Part shown: positions 1 through 10,424 of the stretch, piece by piece
How the letters are laid out: each line of letters starts with the position of its first letter
How positions within the stretch are numbered: position 1 is the stretch's first letter
Source of the DNA: Bacteroidales bacterium
GTDB taxonomy: Bacteria > Bacteroidota > Bacteroidia > Bacteroidales > PXBB01
Length of the DNA stretch: 64,000 nucleotides
Assembly: GCA_028698995.1 (NCBI GenBank)
Contig: JAQVVM010000003.1
Location: forward strand, 1 to 64,000
Direction of reading: 5' to 3'
Made by a program: the position numbers and the translations under genes
The notes under the pieces: model-generated
The model's database searches: none
Told to the model about the DNA's origin: nothing
Seen by the model: the letters and a program-made list of their open reading frames with translations, nothing else

Positions 1-2
1 GG

Positions 3-1616
3 GAAAATAACCTGGCAAGTGGAAATGGATCTTCGTTAATTGGAGGTGTTTACAATACAACAAGTGGTTTTGTTTCCTTGGCATCAGGATACTTCAATAC
101 GGCACAATCTTTTTGTGAAACAGTTATTGGAACCTGTGCCACTATTGGTTCAGGGAATCAGTCAAGTTTTGTAACAACCGACAGACTTTTTGTAGTTGGA
201 AATGGCCCTTCTAATGTAAGCAGAAGCAATGCTCTGATAATTTTAAAGAATGCCAACACAACCATCGGCGGCTCATTAACCATCAATGGCAACGGTACAA
301 ACACAAGCCTTACTTTTCCGACAGGAAGAGGCAACAGCGGACAGGTACTCCAAACCGATGGCAGTGGTGGAATTAGCTGGGCAACGCCCACAAGCGGAAC
401 TGTAAGCTCCGTTTCCGGAAACGCACCAATTTCTGTGGCAACCGGTACCACAACACCTGTTATTTCAATTGCGGCTGCTACCACATCCACTGCAGGAAGC
501 ATGAGCGCTGCTGATAAAACCAAATTGGATGCCATCACAGGCACCAATACAGGCAACCAGACAATAACGCTTACAGGTGATGTAACTGGTTCGGGAACGG
601 GAAGTTTCGCAGCAACTATTTCATCGGCATCTGTTACAAACGCTAAGTTGGCCAATATGGCCGCCAACACCATTAAAGTCAACAATACGGCTGCTTCTGC
701 TTCACCCTCCGATTTATCCATTACTGCCAATACTTTTCCTGCGCGCAGCAGTTCCGGCAACATTGCCGCCAAACCACTTACCGATTTTGCGCTTACCATA
801 CTCGATGATGCCAATGCCGCAGCAGTCAGAACAACCATTGGCGCAGGAACTGGCAATGGAACAGTTACTACAGTTTCGGGAACTGCTCCAATTGCCGTAG
901 CAACAGGCACCACAACGCCTGTCATTTCAATTGCAGCAGCCACCACATCGGCAACCGGCAGCATGAGTGCAGCCGATAAAACAAAACTGGATAAATACCC
1001 CACAGGAACCGTTGCCGGACAAATGCTCTATTGGAATGGTACGGCATGGGTTACTGTAAGTGCCGGTAGTTACGGACAGGTCATGGAGTTTGTTAATGGT
1101 GTACCCACCTGGGTGGATAAAAATGCTAATTCATTAAATGTCGGAGACAAATACAAAGGCGGCATTGTGGCCTATATATATCAACCCGGCGACCCGGGCT
1201 ACGATGCCAATGTTAAACATGGTATCATTGCGGCTCCTTATGATCAAAGTGACGGCTATTTGTGGGGATGCTATGGTACTGCCATTCCAGGCGCAGACAG
1301 CACAGCACTGGGAAAAGGCATGCAAAACACATTGGATATTGTGGCCGGCTGCACTGCCTCTGGTATTCCGGCCCGTATTTGCAACAATCTTGTTTTAAAT
1401 GGGTATGACGATTGGTATTTGCCATCTAAAAATGAATTGCATAAACTGTATCTGAATCAGGCCATTATAGGTAATTTTGCCTTAGTACAGGATTACTACT
1501 GGAGCTCAACTGAAAGTTCTCAATATTTGGCATGGGTGGAAGATTTCTGGGATGGTTCACAATTCACAAGCAATAAAGGAAATCCATTCAGTGTGCGTGC
1601 TATTCGTTATTTTTAA
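3..1616 (+). CDS. Fibre-like surface protein with Lcl_C (DUF1566) C-terminus, 5' truncated
   Basis: The reading frame is open from the first bases of the window, so the gene starts upstream; an internal TTG at 78 is not a credible start. The visible N-terminal part has short repeats of the YadA-head type (ASGYFNTA, GSGNQSS). The middle has two near-copies of a ~45-residue block ending in SAADKTKLD, a motif typical of phage tail-fibre repeats. The last ~170 residues match the Lcl_C/DUF1566 domain (DDWYLPSKNEL, YYWSSTES, VRAIRYF). The product is probably a trimeric or fibrous exported protein. No T9SS sorting domain is visible. The next gene downstream is a paralogue with the same C-terminus. 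Function beyond surface exposure is unknown. Confidence 0.8.
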   Translation, partial: ENNLASGNGSSLIGGVYNTTSGFVSLASGYFNTAQSFCETVIGTCATIGSGNQSSFVTTDRLFVVGNGPSNVSRSNALIILKNANTTIGGSLTINGNGTNTSLTFPTGRGNSGQVLQTDGSGGISWATPTSGTVSSVSGNAPISVATGTTTPVISIAAATTSTAGSMSAADKTKLDAITGTNTGNQTITLTGDVTGSGTGSFAATISSASVTNAKLANMAANTIKVNNTAASASPSDLSITANTFPARSSSGNIAAKPLTDFALTILDDANAAAVRTTIGAGTGNGTVTTVSGTAPIAVATGTTTPVISIAAATTSATGSMSAADKTKLDKYPTGTVAGQMLYWNGTAWVTVSAGSYGQVMEFVNGVPTWVDKNANSLNVGDKYKGGIVAYIYQPGDPGYDANVKHGIIAAPYDQSDGYLWGCYGTAIPGADSTALGKGMQNTLDIVAGCTASGIPARICNNLVLNGYDDWYLPSKNELHKLYLNQAIIGNFALVQDYYWSSTESSQYLAWVEDFWDGSQFTSNKGNPFSVRAIRYF

Positions 1617-1643
1617 ATGCTTATAATTAATAATCAGAATAAT

Positions 1644-3875
1644 ATGAAACATATACTTTTATTTATTTCAGTCCTATTGTTTCTTGGTACCCAAATATTT
1701 GCCCAGAATGTTGGCATTAACGCCGATGGCAGCACCCCCGACCCCGCCGCCATGCTAGATATTAAGTCTTCAGACAAGGGTTTATTGATACCCCGTGTAG
1801 ATTTTACTGCACTTCAGGCCACCCCACCTGCCGGTTTGCTGGTGTATGTAACGGTTAATGGACCGGAAGGGAACAATGCCTTTTATTATTACAATGGTAC
1901 GCAATGGACGAAGTTTTCCACTTTTACTGGTTTGGAAAATTTTGTTGAATCTAATTATTTGTATGATTCAAAAACAGGCGTGAGGCTGACGCCCGATAAT
2001 GCAGCAACGGAAGTGGATTTTGTTATCCAGCCCAAAGGCAGTGGTGCCATAATAGCGCAGCAGCCTGATGGCACTGCCTCAGGCGGAGATAACAGGGGCA
2101 TCCATGCAGTGGATTTGCAATCATCGAGAGGACAATCATCTCAGGTTGCCAGCGGCAGTTTTTCGGTAATTGCCGGTGGATACTGGAATGAGGCAAGCAG
2201 CAACCATGCAACGGTAGGCGGTGGCAGCGTAAATATTGCCTCCGGTTCCTATTCATTTATTCCGGGAGGAAAAACAAACACCGCTCAGGGATTTGCATCT
2301 ACTGCTTTTGGTGTCAACAATGTAGCCATGGGAATGAATTCTACAGTGTCCGGATATAACAACTCCGGTGATGGCGATTACTCTTTTGTGGCCGGCTCTT
2401 ATAATATAGCCAACGATTACAATGAAGTCATCTTTGGACGTTATGCCTCCTTGGGATATGGTTCCACATCTTCGTGGATTGTTTCAGACAGGTTGTTTAC
2501 AATTGGTAATGGCATCTCGGCAGCAGAAAGAAAAAATGCATTTTCAATTTTGAAAAACGGTAATACAACTATTGGTGGAACCCTCAAGGTTAATCAGAAT
2601 GTTTCAGGGGCGTGGTACACTTTCCCCGGCACAAGGGGAACCCCGGGCCAGGTGATGACTACCGACGGGGATGGCCATGCAGAATGGACTTCTCTGAATA
2701 GCAACGGATACCTTTTTGCCTCCGGAAATGGTATCGGGTTGCCTTTGTATGTCGGGACAACTGATAATTATGCAATGAATTTGATGACCAACTATGTAAA
2801 CAGAATAACTATCAGTAATACTGGCACTATAGCCATTCCAGCTATGAACACAGCCGGAATTATACATAATAACGCTTCCGGGGTTTTAAGCAGTTCTTTA
2901 ATAGTAAACGGCGATATTTCAAATGCTGCTGCTATAACTGACAGCAAACTAGCTGCCATCACAACAACAGGAAAAGTAGCCAATTCAGCAACCACTGCAA
3001 CCTCTGTAAATACAGCAAATTCTATTGTTTTGCGCGATGCATCAGGTAACTTTTCTGCAGGAACCATAACAGGCTCCCTCTCAGGAAACGCAACATCCGC
3101 TACAACGGCCACGCATATTGCTGGAGGAGCCCAAGGTTCTGTTCCTTATCAGACTAATTCAGGAACAAGCACATTTCTGCCAAAAGGTACTGCCGGGCAA
3201 ATATTAACCATGAATGCCGGCGCAACAGCACCGGTATGGGGAAACGAAACTGACCCCAAAGTACCAAACGCTACACAAGCCGGACAGATGCAATACTGGA
3301 ACGGCACGGCATGGGTCACGGTGGCAGCAGGAAATTATGGTCAGGTGCTTGAGTTCAGGAATGACGCGCCGGTTTGGGGTGATAAAAATATAAACACTCT
3401 AAGTATTGGCGATACATACCAGGGAGGAATTATAGCTTATTTCCTGCAATCGGGCGATCCCGGTTATGATGCAAATGTCCGTCATGGAATAATTGCAGCC
3501 CCTTCTGACCAAAGCGCTGCGGCAATATGGGGTTGTTACGGCACATCAATTTCAGGTGCGGATGGCACTGCAATTGGAACTGGCGGGCAAAATACTGTTG
3601 ATATTGAGAACGGTTGCACTACCAGTGGCACTGTAGCAGATATTTGTGCCAATTTAGTGTCAGGTGGTTATAGTGATTGGTTCTTACCATCTAAAGATGA
3701 ACTGTATAAGCTCTATCTAAATAAAACGACTATTGGAGGTTTTAGCAACGCTTATTATTGGACATCTTCCGAGGTTAATTCAAACTATGCCTGGGCTTTG
3801 GGCTTTAATGCTGGTTCAAGTGGACAGGGTGGCAAACTGGATTTGTACAGAGTACGGGCTGTGCGTTATTTTTAA
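1644..3875 (+). CDS. Fibre-like exported protein with Lcl_C (DUF1566) C-terminus
   Basis: 743 residues. I chose the ATG at 1644 because it begins a clear signal peptide (MKHILLFISVLLFLGTQIFAQ); the upstream ATG at 1617 would put nine polar residues before it. After the signal comes MLDIKSSDKGLLIPRV, a motif common at the start of Bacteroidota tail-fibre-like exported proteins. The middle has YadA-head-like repeats (ASGSFSVIAGG, DGDYSFVAGSYN), a low-complexity Gly/Thr/Ala stretch, then a C-terminal Lcl_C/DUF1566 domain (YSDWFLPSKDEL, YYWTSSE, VRAVRYF). It is a tandem paralogue of the preceding gene. No T9SS sorting domain is seen, so the export route past the inner membrane is unclear. Function unknown. 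Confidence 0.85.
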   Translation: MKHILLFISVLLFLGTQIFAQNVGINADGSTPDPAAMLDIKSSDKGLLIPRVDFTALQATPPAGLLVYVTVNGPEGNNAFYYYNGTQWTKFSTFTGLENFVESNYLYDSKTGVRLTPDNAATEVDFVIQPKGSGAIIAQQPDGTASGGDNRGIHAVDLQSSRGQSSQVASGSFSVIAGGYWNEASSNHATVGGGSVNIASGSYSFIPGGKTNTAQGFASTAFGVNNVAMGMNSTVSGYNNSGDGDYSFVAGSYNIANDYNEVIFGRYASLGYGSTSSWIVSDRLFTIGNGISAAERKNAFSILKNGNTTIGGTLKVNQNVSGAWYTFPGTRGTPGQVMTTDGDGHAEWTSLNSNGYLFASGNGIGLPLYVGTTDNYAMNLMTNYVNRITISNTGTIAIPAMNTAGIIHNNASGVLSSSLIVNGDISNAAAITDSKLAAITTTGKVANSATTATSVNTANSIVLRDASGNFSAGTITGSLSGNATSATTATHIAGGAQGSVPYQTNSGTSTFLPKGTAGQILTMNAGATAPVWGNETDPKVPNATQAGQMQYWNGTAWVTVAAGNYGQVLEFRNDAPVWGDKNINTLSIGDTYQGGIIAYFLQSGDPGYDANVRHGIIAAPSDQSAAAIWGCYGTSISGADGTAIGTGGQNTVDIENGCTTSGTVADICANLVSGGYSDWFLPSKDELYKLYLNKTTIGGFSNAYYWTSSEVNSNYAWALGFNAGSSGQGGKLDLYRVRAVRYF

Positions 3876-4026
3876 AAGCGAATTCATCTGGTTGTATTTT
3901 TTTGCTTCATATCATAAAAAGAAAAAGCTATGTTTTCGCGCAGATTTGATTATTATTGTACGCGTAGAGAGTTCGATAGGTATCGGAAGTGAACGTTCTC
4001 AGTCTGAAAGCTTGAAATATTTTAAA

Positions 4027-4045
4027 CCCGAAGCTGCGCTTCGGG
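4027..4045. repeat. GC-rich hairpin (8-bp perfect stem)
   Basis: CCCGAAGC-TGC-GCTTCGGG stands out as GC-rich in AT-rich surroundings. No run of T follows, so it is not a typical intrinsic terminator on either strand; it looks more like a REP-type palindrome. Confidence 0.5.
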
Positions 4046-4305
4046 GAATTTAAAAGAAATGAAATTTCGCTCTGAAAGAGCAGCTTAAAAAAACATATAC
4101 ATGGCACAACCTTTATCAAAACTTTTTGATTTTATTGTTATATTTTTTTAGTTTCGTTTTCAAAATCAAGAAGAATTTTCAAAGCTTTTAAGTGATTATG
4201 CTTATTTGATGCGTTTTTATAGTTAGCTATTCTGAATAAATCTGCATTATTGACAAAATAACAAATTCTTTAAATAGATTTTACTTATTATTTTATCTAA
4301 ATACT

Positions 4306-4313
4306 TAAATTTG
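4306..4313 (+). promoter_or_regulatory. -7 box TAAATTTG
   Basis: Matches the Bacteroidota -7 consensus TAnnTTTG, 37 nt before the ATG of the 1442-residue T9SS cargo gene. No clear -33 TTTG was assigned. Confidence 0.4.
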
Positions 4314-4350
4314 TATTAATTATTTATTTATTAATCTTTATTGCTATTCT

Positions 4351-7300
4351 ATGAAAGCAAGATTATTATTTATTCTAACAGGGCTTATTTTGTACAGTAT
4401 TATTCTTAAAAGCCAAACAACTGTTACAGTTGGCAGCAATACCTACAGCAATTTGTATATGCCCATTGCCGGTGGCTCCAATTATTCATATACACAACAA
4501 ATTGTGTATCAAAATCAGATTAATATGAGTGGAAATATATCTGTTTTAAGGTTTTATATCAAATCTGAAATAAGCAATGCAAATAGTTGGACAATTTTCA
4601 TGGGGCATACATCCAAAACCCAATTTAATTCAACTTTAGATTGGGTGCCTGTTTCATCTTTGACAGAAGTCTTTAATGGAAACGTAACATTTAATGGTGC
4701 TAATACATGGGTTGAAATAACATTATCAACACCATTTTTATATAATAATACCGATAATCTTATTATAGCTGTTGACGAAAATACATCGGGCGGTTCCTAT
4801 ATGCCTTTTTTCGCTGCTTATGAAACGTTTGTTAACAGAGGAATGTATATTCGATCGACAGACAATATTGATCCCTTAAATCCTTCTGTTGCAAATAATT
4901 TTAGCACAACATTAAATTATTTACAGTTAGGCATTGCACCTCAGGGTCCTTATTTAAGTATATCTCCCGGCACACTGGATTTTGGTTTTATTCAAAGCGG
5001 CAGCCAATCAATTATACCTAAATCGTTTACAATTTCTGGAGGAAATCTTTCTTCGAGTCCCTTAACGGTTAGTGCCCCAAACGATTTTATTGTTTCTCTC
5101 TCAAGTAATTCCAATTTTCTGGAAAGCATTGATGTTAACTTTACACCACCCTCATTATCCACAACAACTGTATATGTAAATTTTGCACCAACAGGAATTC
5201 CAAAAGCGTATTCTGATACAATTAAAATTGACGTCGATGGGATAACCAATTATGTTTTTGTTTCTGGCAATTCAAATAATTATTGTTCCGGAGGTGCCGA
5301 CCCTATGCAAGGAGGCTTAGATATTACCCGGGTGCAGTTCGGTTCTTCATTAAATAATTATAGCGCATGCAACAGTCTTGTGGGGACTCAGGGAACAGCA
5401 ACCGGTACAATAAGTTCTTATAGTAATTTTACAGGTATTGCACCAACAGTAGTGCAGCAAGGAGAAACAGTGTCTGTTACAGTTGAGATTTCAGAGTGTG
5501 GGGGAGGGGTGCAGTCACATTATGTTTATGTTTACATAGATTTTAATCAGGATATTGATTTTGATGATCCTGGAGAAACTTTTTTGATATACCCCAGTGC
5601 TTCCAGTGGCATTCATACAGTAACAGAAAATATAAATATACCCATTGATGCTTATATAGGCAATACGCGCATGAGGGTTGTTTGTAATGAGTTTTGTGGA
5701 AAATGTTCTGTCTGTGGCAAAGGTGAAACAGAGGATTATAACATTAACATTTTCCCAGCATCTGATTGTTTAAAACCTGAAAACCTTGCTGCATCGAATA
5801 TAAGTACATCAACAGCAGATTTAAGCTGGACAGTCGGCGGCAGCGAAACAAAGTGGAATATCGAATATGGCCCACAGGGGTTTGCACTCGGACAAGGAAC
5901 ATTTGTATCGGGAATAACAAGCACTTCATATCAGTTGACAGGTTTAAATCATACCACATCTTATGCGGTTTATATACAAGCCGATTGTCTTGGGAATAAC
6001 CTCAGTATGTTTGAAGGGCCTTATACATTTATTACAAATTGTGGGGTGTTTTCATTGCCACTAGCAGAAAATTTTAACGATGCAGAAATGCCCGCTTGTT
6101 GGTCTCAGACATATTCGGGCGGAATAACAAGTAATCGTTGGAATGTTAATAACACAACAAATGCAGGAGGTCAATTGCCTAAAGAAATGCAGGCTGTTTC
6201 TCAAATGGCTACCGGTATTTCTCGTTTGATAACGCCCGCAATTAACACTACGGGGTATAACACTGTTGACCTTTCCTTTAAAACAGCTTATTCCGACTTT
6301 GGGCAGGGCTTAACTTTAAAAATTCAATCCAGTTCCGACAAAATAAACTGGACTGATGAAGATTGGTCTTACTCATCTGGCAGCGGTGATATTACTGCAT
6401 CTGATATAAATTTGACCATAACCAACAATCTGGGTGCAACAACTTATTTAGCCTGGGTTATTGAAGGACATCATTTTTATTTCAATGCCTGGTACATTGA
6501 CGAAGTACGCATTAATGCACCCCCTTCGTATCCGGTGTTCGATATTAATACGACAGCGCAAACTTATGATTCAACAGAGATATACACCAATAATATACTG
6601 CCTGTTGTTGTTATGAATTCCGGCATGGATTCTCTTATCATAACAGGTGTGCAAATGGGTGGTGCTGATGCTTCGGATTTCGGGTTAGAAAACCTTTCGG
6701 TATATCCCAAAAAACTTGGCAACGGACAAAAAGACACCATCCTTGTTGCTTTTGAGCCCCAATCTATTGGACAAAAAACAGCCACATTAACAGTTTCTTA
6801 TAACGATGGTTCAGCAAAAACACAAGATGTCTCATTATCTGGTAAAGCCTTTGAGTTTCCTCAAGGGTCTAAATGTTATAACCCCATAGTAATTAATTCG
6901 TTCCCCTACCTATTTAATCAATTTTCAACGCAATACAGCAATGACTACAGCAGTACAGATATCACTCCCAATTCTGATTATTTAAGTGGAAATGATGTCG
7001 TTTTTTCTTTTACAGTAACAGAAAGTAAAAGACTTTCAGCCAGCATTGGTTTTAGTTGGACAGGTGTCTTTCTGCTTGATGCATGTCCCAACAGTACTAA
7101 TCCCCCTCATGTTATTGCATCGGCCTACGGACCAGCCGGAGGCAGTTTTGCAGATAAACTCCTGCAACCAGGTCAGTATTATTTAATAGCTTCATGCTGG
7201 GGGCCTCCTAACGATGTTGAAATATACTTTGAAGTGAGTTTGCAAGACCCTGTTAACTTGATAGTCAGCAATACTCATGAAGTAATTAATACTTCGGCCA

Positions 7301-8679
7301 GTTATGATAATGTAGATATCAATCCTAATGGCTCACTTACTATAGAAAGTGGTAATGTGCTTAATGTGGCAGGGAATCTGACAATTCATTCGGATGCAGG
7401 GGGAACCGGCTCCTTAATAAATCTTGGCACTTTAACTGTACAAGGCAATACGCTTGTTGAAAAATATCTCGAGACAGGTACAAGCACCGGCTGGACTCTT
7501 TCGTTACCGGTTACTAGTGCACCTGCAAGTGTTTTTGACGGCAGTGACAATATTTGGTTTTACGAGCCCGCCTTGGCTTCATGGCAATCGTTTTCTGATA
7601 ATGACCTAAATATCATGACCGGTTATGTTGTTCGTTTTCCCCATACAACAACAATTGAGTTTCAGGGCAATTTGTTAAACAATAGTATTGGAAAAACGCT
7701 ATACCGTTACACAAACCCCAACAACTACGGATGGAACTATGTAGGAAATCCTTATCCATCTCCCTTAGACTGGGACGCCAATCCAGGGGTAACACGAACC
7801 AACATCAATAACGCCATTTATTTCAGAAAAACTGATGGAAGTGTGGCTACGTATGTCGCTGGTGTAGGCACTAATGGGGGCACGAGTATCATCCCCGCCA
7901 TGCAGGCCTTCTGGGTACAAGTTACTTTGGGGCAAACTACCGGAACCCTCCAGTTAACGAGCAATGCACAAGTGCATGCGCATGGAGTGTCCTACAAAAC
8001 TTCACCACAAAATGTTTTAAAAATACACCTGACAAACGAAGATCAAAGCGATGAAACAGCAATCCGATTCACCAACCAAGCTACTGAAGCTTTCGACAAG
8101 GAGTTTGACGCTGTAAAAATGACAGATCAAAACAATAATACCCGTCAAATCTATTCGCTTACAGATAACGAGGTTTTGGCCATTAATGCCCTGCCCGAGA
8201 TAATTGTACCGATAAGTGTTCCAGTTGGATTTACAACGAATACTGTAAACAACAATACTTTGACCTTCTCTGGTTTAAGCACCTTCGATAATGATATTAG
8301 AATTACACTTGAAGATATGAGTACTACCTCTTTTACTGACATAAGGCAACAAAACACCTATACGTTTAGTGCAAACGCGCTTACAGACAATGATCGCTTT
8401 GTTCTACACTTCAACAAATCTGCTAACTCCATGCCGGAGAGCGGGCTTGAAACATCCGACATATTTATTTACTCCTACGACAATGCCATCTATATTTCTA
8501 ATGTTAGCTGTGATAATGTAACCGTAAGTATTTACAATGTGTTAGGGCAGGAAGTTTTAAACAGGCAACTTATGCCCTCCACACTCAACAAAATAACATC
8601 TGATTTGCCCGAAGGAACTTACATCGTAAAATTGACAGGTAGTGACGGGCTTGTTTCGCAAAAGATATTTTTGAAATAA
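4351..8679 (+). CDS. Multidomain secreted protein with T9SS type A sorting domain
   Basis: 1442 residues with an N-terminal signal peptide. In order: an N-terminal beta-rich region (~25-200), an abnormal-spindle-like/Ig-like region (~200-305), a GEVED-type domain (~311-467; DFNQDIDFDDPGE and CGKGETEDYN), a fibronectin type III domain (~471-562), a MAM/choice-of-anchor J-like jelly roll (~566-724), a choice-of-anchor D domain (~747-835), further beta-sheet regions, and a C-terminal T9SS type A sorting domain (~1364-1442; VSIYNVLGQEV, LPEGTYIVKL). Such proteins are secreted across the outer membrane by T9SS and anchored to the surface or released. GEVED and FN3 modules are often found in adhesins and secreted proteases, but no catalytic motif is visible here. 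The substrate or ligand is unknown. Confidence 0.85.
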   Translation: MKARLLFILTGLILYSIILKSQTTVTVGSNTYSNLYMPIAGGSNYSYTQQIVYQNQINMSGNISVLRFYIKSEISNANSWTIFMGHTSKTQFNSTLDWVPVSSLTEVFNGNVTFNGANTWVEITLSTPFLYNNTDNLIIAVDENTSGGSYMPFFAAYETFVNRGMYIRSTDNIDPLNPSVANNFSTTLNYLQLGIAPQGPYLSISPGTLDFGFIQSGSQSIIPKSFTISGGNLSSSPLTVSAPNDFIVSLSSNSNFLESIDVNFTPPSLSTTTVYVNFAPTGIPKAYSDTIKIDVDGITNYVFVSGNSNNYCSGGADPMQGGLDITRVQFGSSLNNYSACNSLVGTQGTATGTISSYSNFTGIAPTVVQQGETVSVTVEISECGGGVQSHYVYVYIDFNQDIDFDDPGETFLIYPSASSGIHTVTENINIPIDAYIGNTRMRVVCNEFCGKCSVCGKGETEDYNINIFPASDCLKPENLAASNISTSTADLSWTVGGSETKWNIEYGPQGFALGQGTFVSGITSTSYQLTGLNHTTSYAVYIQADCLGNNLSMFEGPYTFITNCGVFSLPLAENFNDAEMPACWSQTYSGGITSNRWNVNNTTNAGGQLPKEMQAVSQMATGISRLITPAINTTGYNTVDLSFKTAYSDFGQGLTLKIQSSSDKINWTDEDWSYSSGSGDITASDINLTITNNLGATTYLAWVIEGHHFYFNAWYIDEVRINAPPSYPVFDINTTAQTYDSTEIYTNNILPVVVMNSGMDSLIITGVQMGGADASDFGLENLSVYPKKLGNGQKDTILVAFEPQSIGQKTATLTVSYNDGSAKTQDVSLSGKAFEFPQGSKCYNPIVINSFPYLFNQFSTQYSNDYSSTDITPNSDYLSGNDVVFSFTVTESKRLSASIGFSWTGVFLLDACPNSTNPPHVIASAYGPAGGSFADKLLQPGQYYLIASCWGPPNDVEIYFEVSLQDPVNLIVSNTHEVINTSASYDNVDINPNGSLTIESGNVLNVAGNLTIHSDAGGTGSLINLGTLTVQGNTLVEKYLETGTSTGWTLSLPVTSAPASVFDGSDNIWFYEPALASWQSFSDNDLNIMTGYVVRFPHTTTIEFQGNLLNNSIGKTLYRYTNPNNYGWNYVGNPYPSPLDWDANPGVTRTNINNAIYFRKTDGSVATYVAGVGTNGGTSIIPAMQAFWVQVTLGQTTGTLQLTSNAQVHAHGVSYKTSPQNVLKIHLTNEDQSDETAIRFTNQATEAFDKEFDAVKMTDQNNNTRQIYSLTDNEVLAINALPEIIVPISVPVGFTTNTVNNNTLTFSGLSTFDNDIRITLEDMSTTSFTDIRQQNTYTFSANALTDNDRFVLHFNKSANSMPESGLETSDIFIYSYDNAIYISNVSCDNVTVSIYNVLGQEVLNRQLMPSTLNKITSDLPEGTYIVKLTGSDGLVSQKIFLK

Positions 8680-9354
8680 CATTAAAAGAAATGTCTTCAG
8701 GTTGTATATTCTGTCTTTAATTCATATGGTTGTAGTCCGTGTAACCCAAACAAAAATCAATCTTTGCATTTTAAGATACTTGTTGTAGGTGCAGGTTAAA
8801 GTCCACTTGGTATTTTCCTACTATTATACCAATTATATTTTTGATTATTCCTTTCTTTTAAAAAAATGTAAACAGGGTTAATAATAATGTTATTTTTCCT
8901 TGTTGTATTAACCCCTATGGACGTTAAAAAAACCTTATTAAAACCTTCCTCCTTTACCGAATAACACTCCCCATAAATAAAACTTTTTACATTATTTTTC
9001 CTTAAAGGTAATGCGCTCAGATTTTGAAAAAATGTCTTAAAAATGTTTTTTTTAATCTTTTGCTTCCTATTCTTTAAATAAAATCTATCCCTATAATAAA
9101 ATTTTTGTAAATGATAACCTAATTGATTAATTTTACTTTCCATTAGCTTCAGATTTTTTAGTTTTTAATTTTATAGTTATGCATTAAATCCATTGAAGCT
9201 TTTTTTTTCAAGGCCCTAGTAATTCAAGTTACTAAAAACAATTCGTTCTTAAACATCAGTAATTATATGATTGAGAAAAAATCAAAGACTTATTTTTTAG
9301 ATTATTTTGTGAGTCAAATTTTTATTAGCTATTAATTATTTAAAAATCAAAAAC
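8680..9354. other. Intergenic region, 675 bp
   Basis: Very AT-rich. A minus-strand open frame at 8796-9143 is Lys/Asn/Phe/Ile-rich, with no domain and no promoter box, and is probably chance. No hairpin, tRNA or mobile-element end was recognised. It may be decayed DNA. Confidence 0.5.
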
Positions 9355-10272
9355 ATGAAATCTAAAACCCTTCAATTACTATCTCTATTATTGTTTATAA
9401 ACATCACTGTTTATTCACAAATTGATTCCCTTATGGGTGTTCATGACATTGACAGTTGTAAGTTTGAAAATATGTGTCAAATGCTGGCATTAGATACAAC
9501 ATCAAGCAATATCTGGGAAATTGGAGAACCCGTTAAACCATTTTTTGACACTGCTTTTTCTCCTGACAATGCATTGGTAACAGATTTAAGCTTTCCTTAT
9601 GACACTTCCGTCAATGCTTCATTTTTACTTTTAATACCTAATTATGCATTTACCAATATGATATTAGGATTTAAACATAAATACCAAACGGATAGCTTGA
9701 TTGATGGTGGTTTTATAGAAGTTTCTTACGATAAGGGTCAGTCGTGGATAAACCTTGCTGAAGACACAAACTATTTAATTTACAATTCTGAAAACTTGTA
9801 TTCAATTCACGATACACTTAAGGGAGGTATCAGTGGTTTTTCGGGTACATCAGACGGCTGGGTGCATACGAGAATTCAATGGGTTTGGTATATGCTTACA
9901 AAAACTTTCCCAACAGATTCCGTTTATTTTAAGTTCACTTTTATCAGCGATACTATTCAAAGTGGTAAAGCCGGATGGATGATAGATGACATCAAAATTT
10001 CATTTGCAGATATACCCGGTGCTATTGATGAAAAAGCTGATATCAGTATTTTTAAATTATACCCAAATCCAAATGATGGTAATTTTATTGTGGATTTTAA
10101 AGAGGAAACATATATTACTCTGTATAATTTACAAGGAATACCGCATTTCAAAGGTCTTTTTAATGAAGGTTCGCATCAGCTTAGACTTAATCATCTGGCC
10201 AGTGGTTTATATTTTTTGAAAGCAGAGGGCTCAAACACTTTTGAAATTGGTAAAATACTGATTAACAAATAA
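9355..10272 (+). CDS. Secreted protein with T9SS type A sorting domain
   Basis: 305 residues: a signal peptide (ending near TVYSQ), a beta-rich jelly-roll-like region (~45-215) with FIEVSYDKGQSW and GWMIDDIKIS, which resemble the MAM-like/choice-of-anchor J fold, and a C-terminal T9SS sorting domain (~230-305; FKLYPNPNDGNF, SGLYFLKAEGSN). The sorting domain closely resembles that of the giant repeat protein just downstream (both have YPNPNDG and YFLKAEG), which suggests shared ancestry or gene conversion. No catalytic motif is seen; the ligand is unknown. Confidence 0.8.
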   Translation: MKSKTLQLLSLLLFINITVYSQIDSLMGVHDIDSCKFENMCQMLALDTTSSNIWEIGEPVKPFFDTAFSPDNALVTDLSFPYDTSVNASFLLLIPNYAFTNMILGFKHKYQTDSLIDGGFIEVSYDKGQSWINLAEDTNYLIYNSENLYSIHDTLKGGISGFSGTSDGWVHTRIQWVWYMLTKTFPTDSVYFKFTFISDTIQSGKAGWMIDDIKISFADIPGAIDEKADISIFKLYPNPNDGNFIVDFKEETYITLYNLQGIPHFKGLFNEGSHQLRLNHLASGLYFLKAEGSNTFEIGKILINK

Positions 10273-10400
10273 TTTTTTATCACTTTTACTATTTTATTGT
10301 GTTTTATAATGTTACACCTATATTTGTTATAATTAATTAGTATTTAATATAATATACATTTGATTTAACAATATATTTTCATTTGTTTTTTTTAAAGTCA

Positions 10401-10408
10401 TAATTTTG
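10401..10408 (+). promoter_or_regulatory. -7 box TAATTTTG
   Basis: A TAnnTTTG match ends 16 nt before the ATG of the 2809-residue protein. A TTTG at 10382-10385 lies a little too close to be an ideal -33 element. Confidence 0.45.
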
Positions 10409-10424
10409 TAAAAATTCAAAATTT

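Larger units (their letters stand above)
3876..4350. other. Intergenic region, 475 bp, with small hairpins
   Basis: No convincing gene. It holds a perfect 8-bp stem with a 3-nt loop (4027-4045), a smaller inverted repeat GCTCT-GAA-AGAGC near 4069-4081, and an AT-rich stretch with a TAnnTTTG promoter box ahead of the next gene. Small open frames here are extensions of shadows. Confidence 0.6.

Noticed and set aside
158-1003. 281-codon minus-strand frame opposite the first fibre gene
   Set aside because: It is the antisense of a Thr/Ala/Gly-rich coding region; its Val/Ala/Leu bias is a shadow effect and no promoter or domain is seen.
1-3875. Prophage call based on tail-fibre-like repeats
   Set aside because: No capsid, portal, terminase, tail-tube or integrase gene is present, and the proteins have cellular signal peptide and Lcl_C features.
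3733-4053. 106-codon plus-strand frame running past the second fibre gene
   Set aside because: Most of it overlaps the real gene in another frame and the rest covers hairpin-rich intergenic DNA with no domain.
8796-9143. Minus-strand 115-codon open frame in the 675-bp gap
   Set aside because: Composition is dominated by Lys, Asn, Phe and Ile from AT-rich DNA, with no domain, signal peptide or promoter box.
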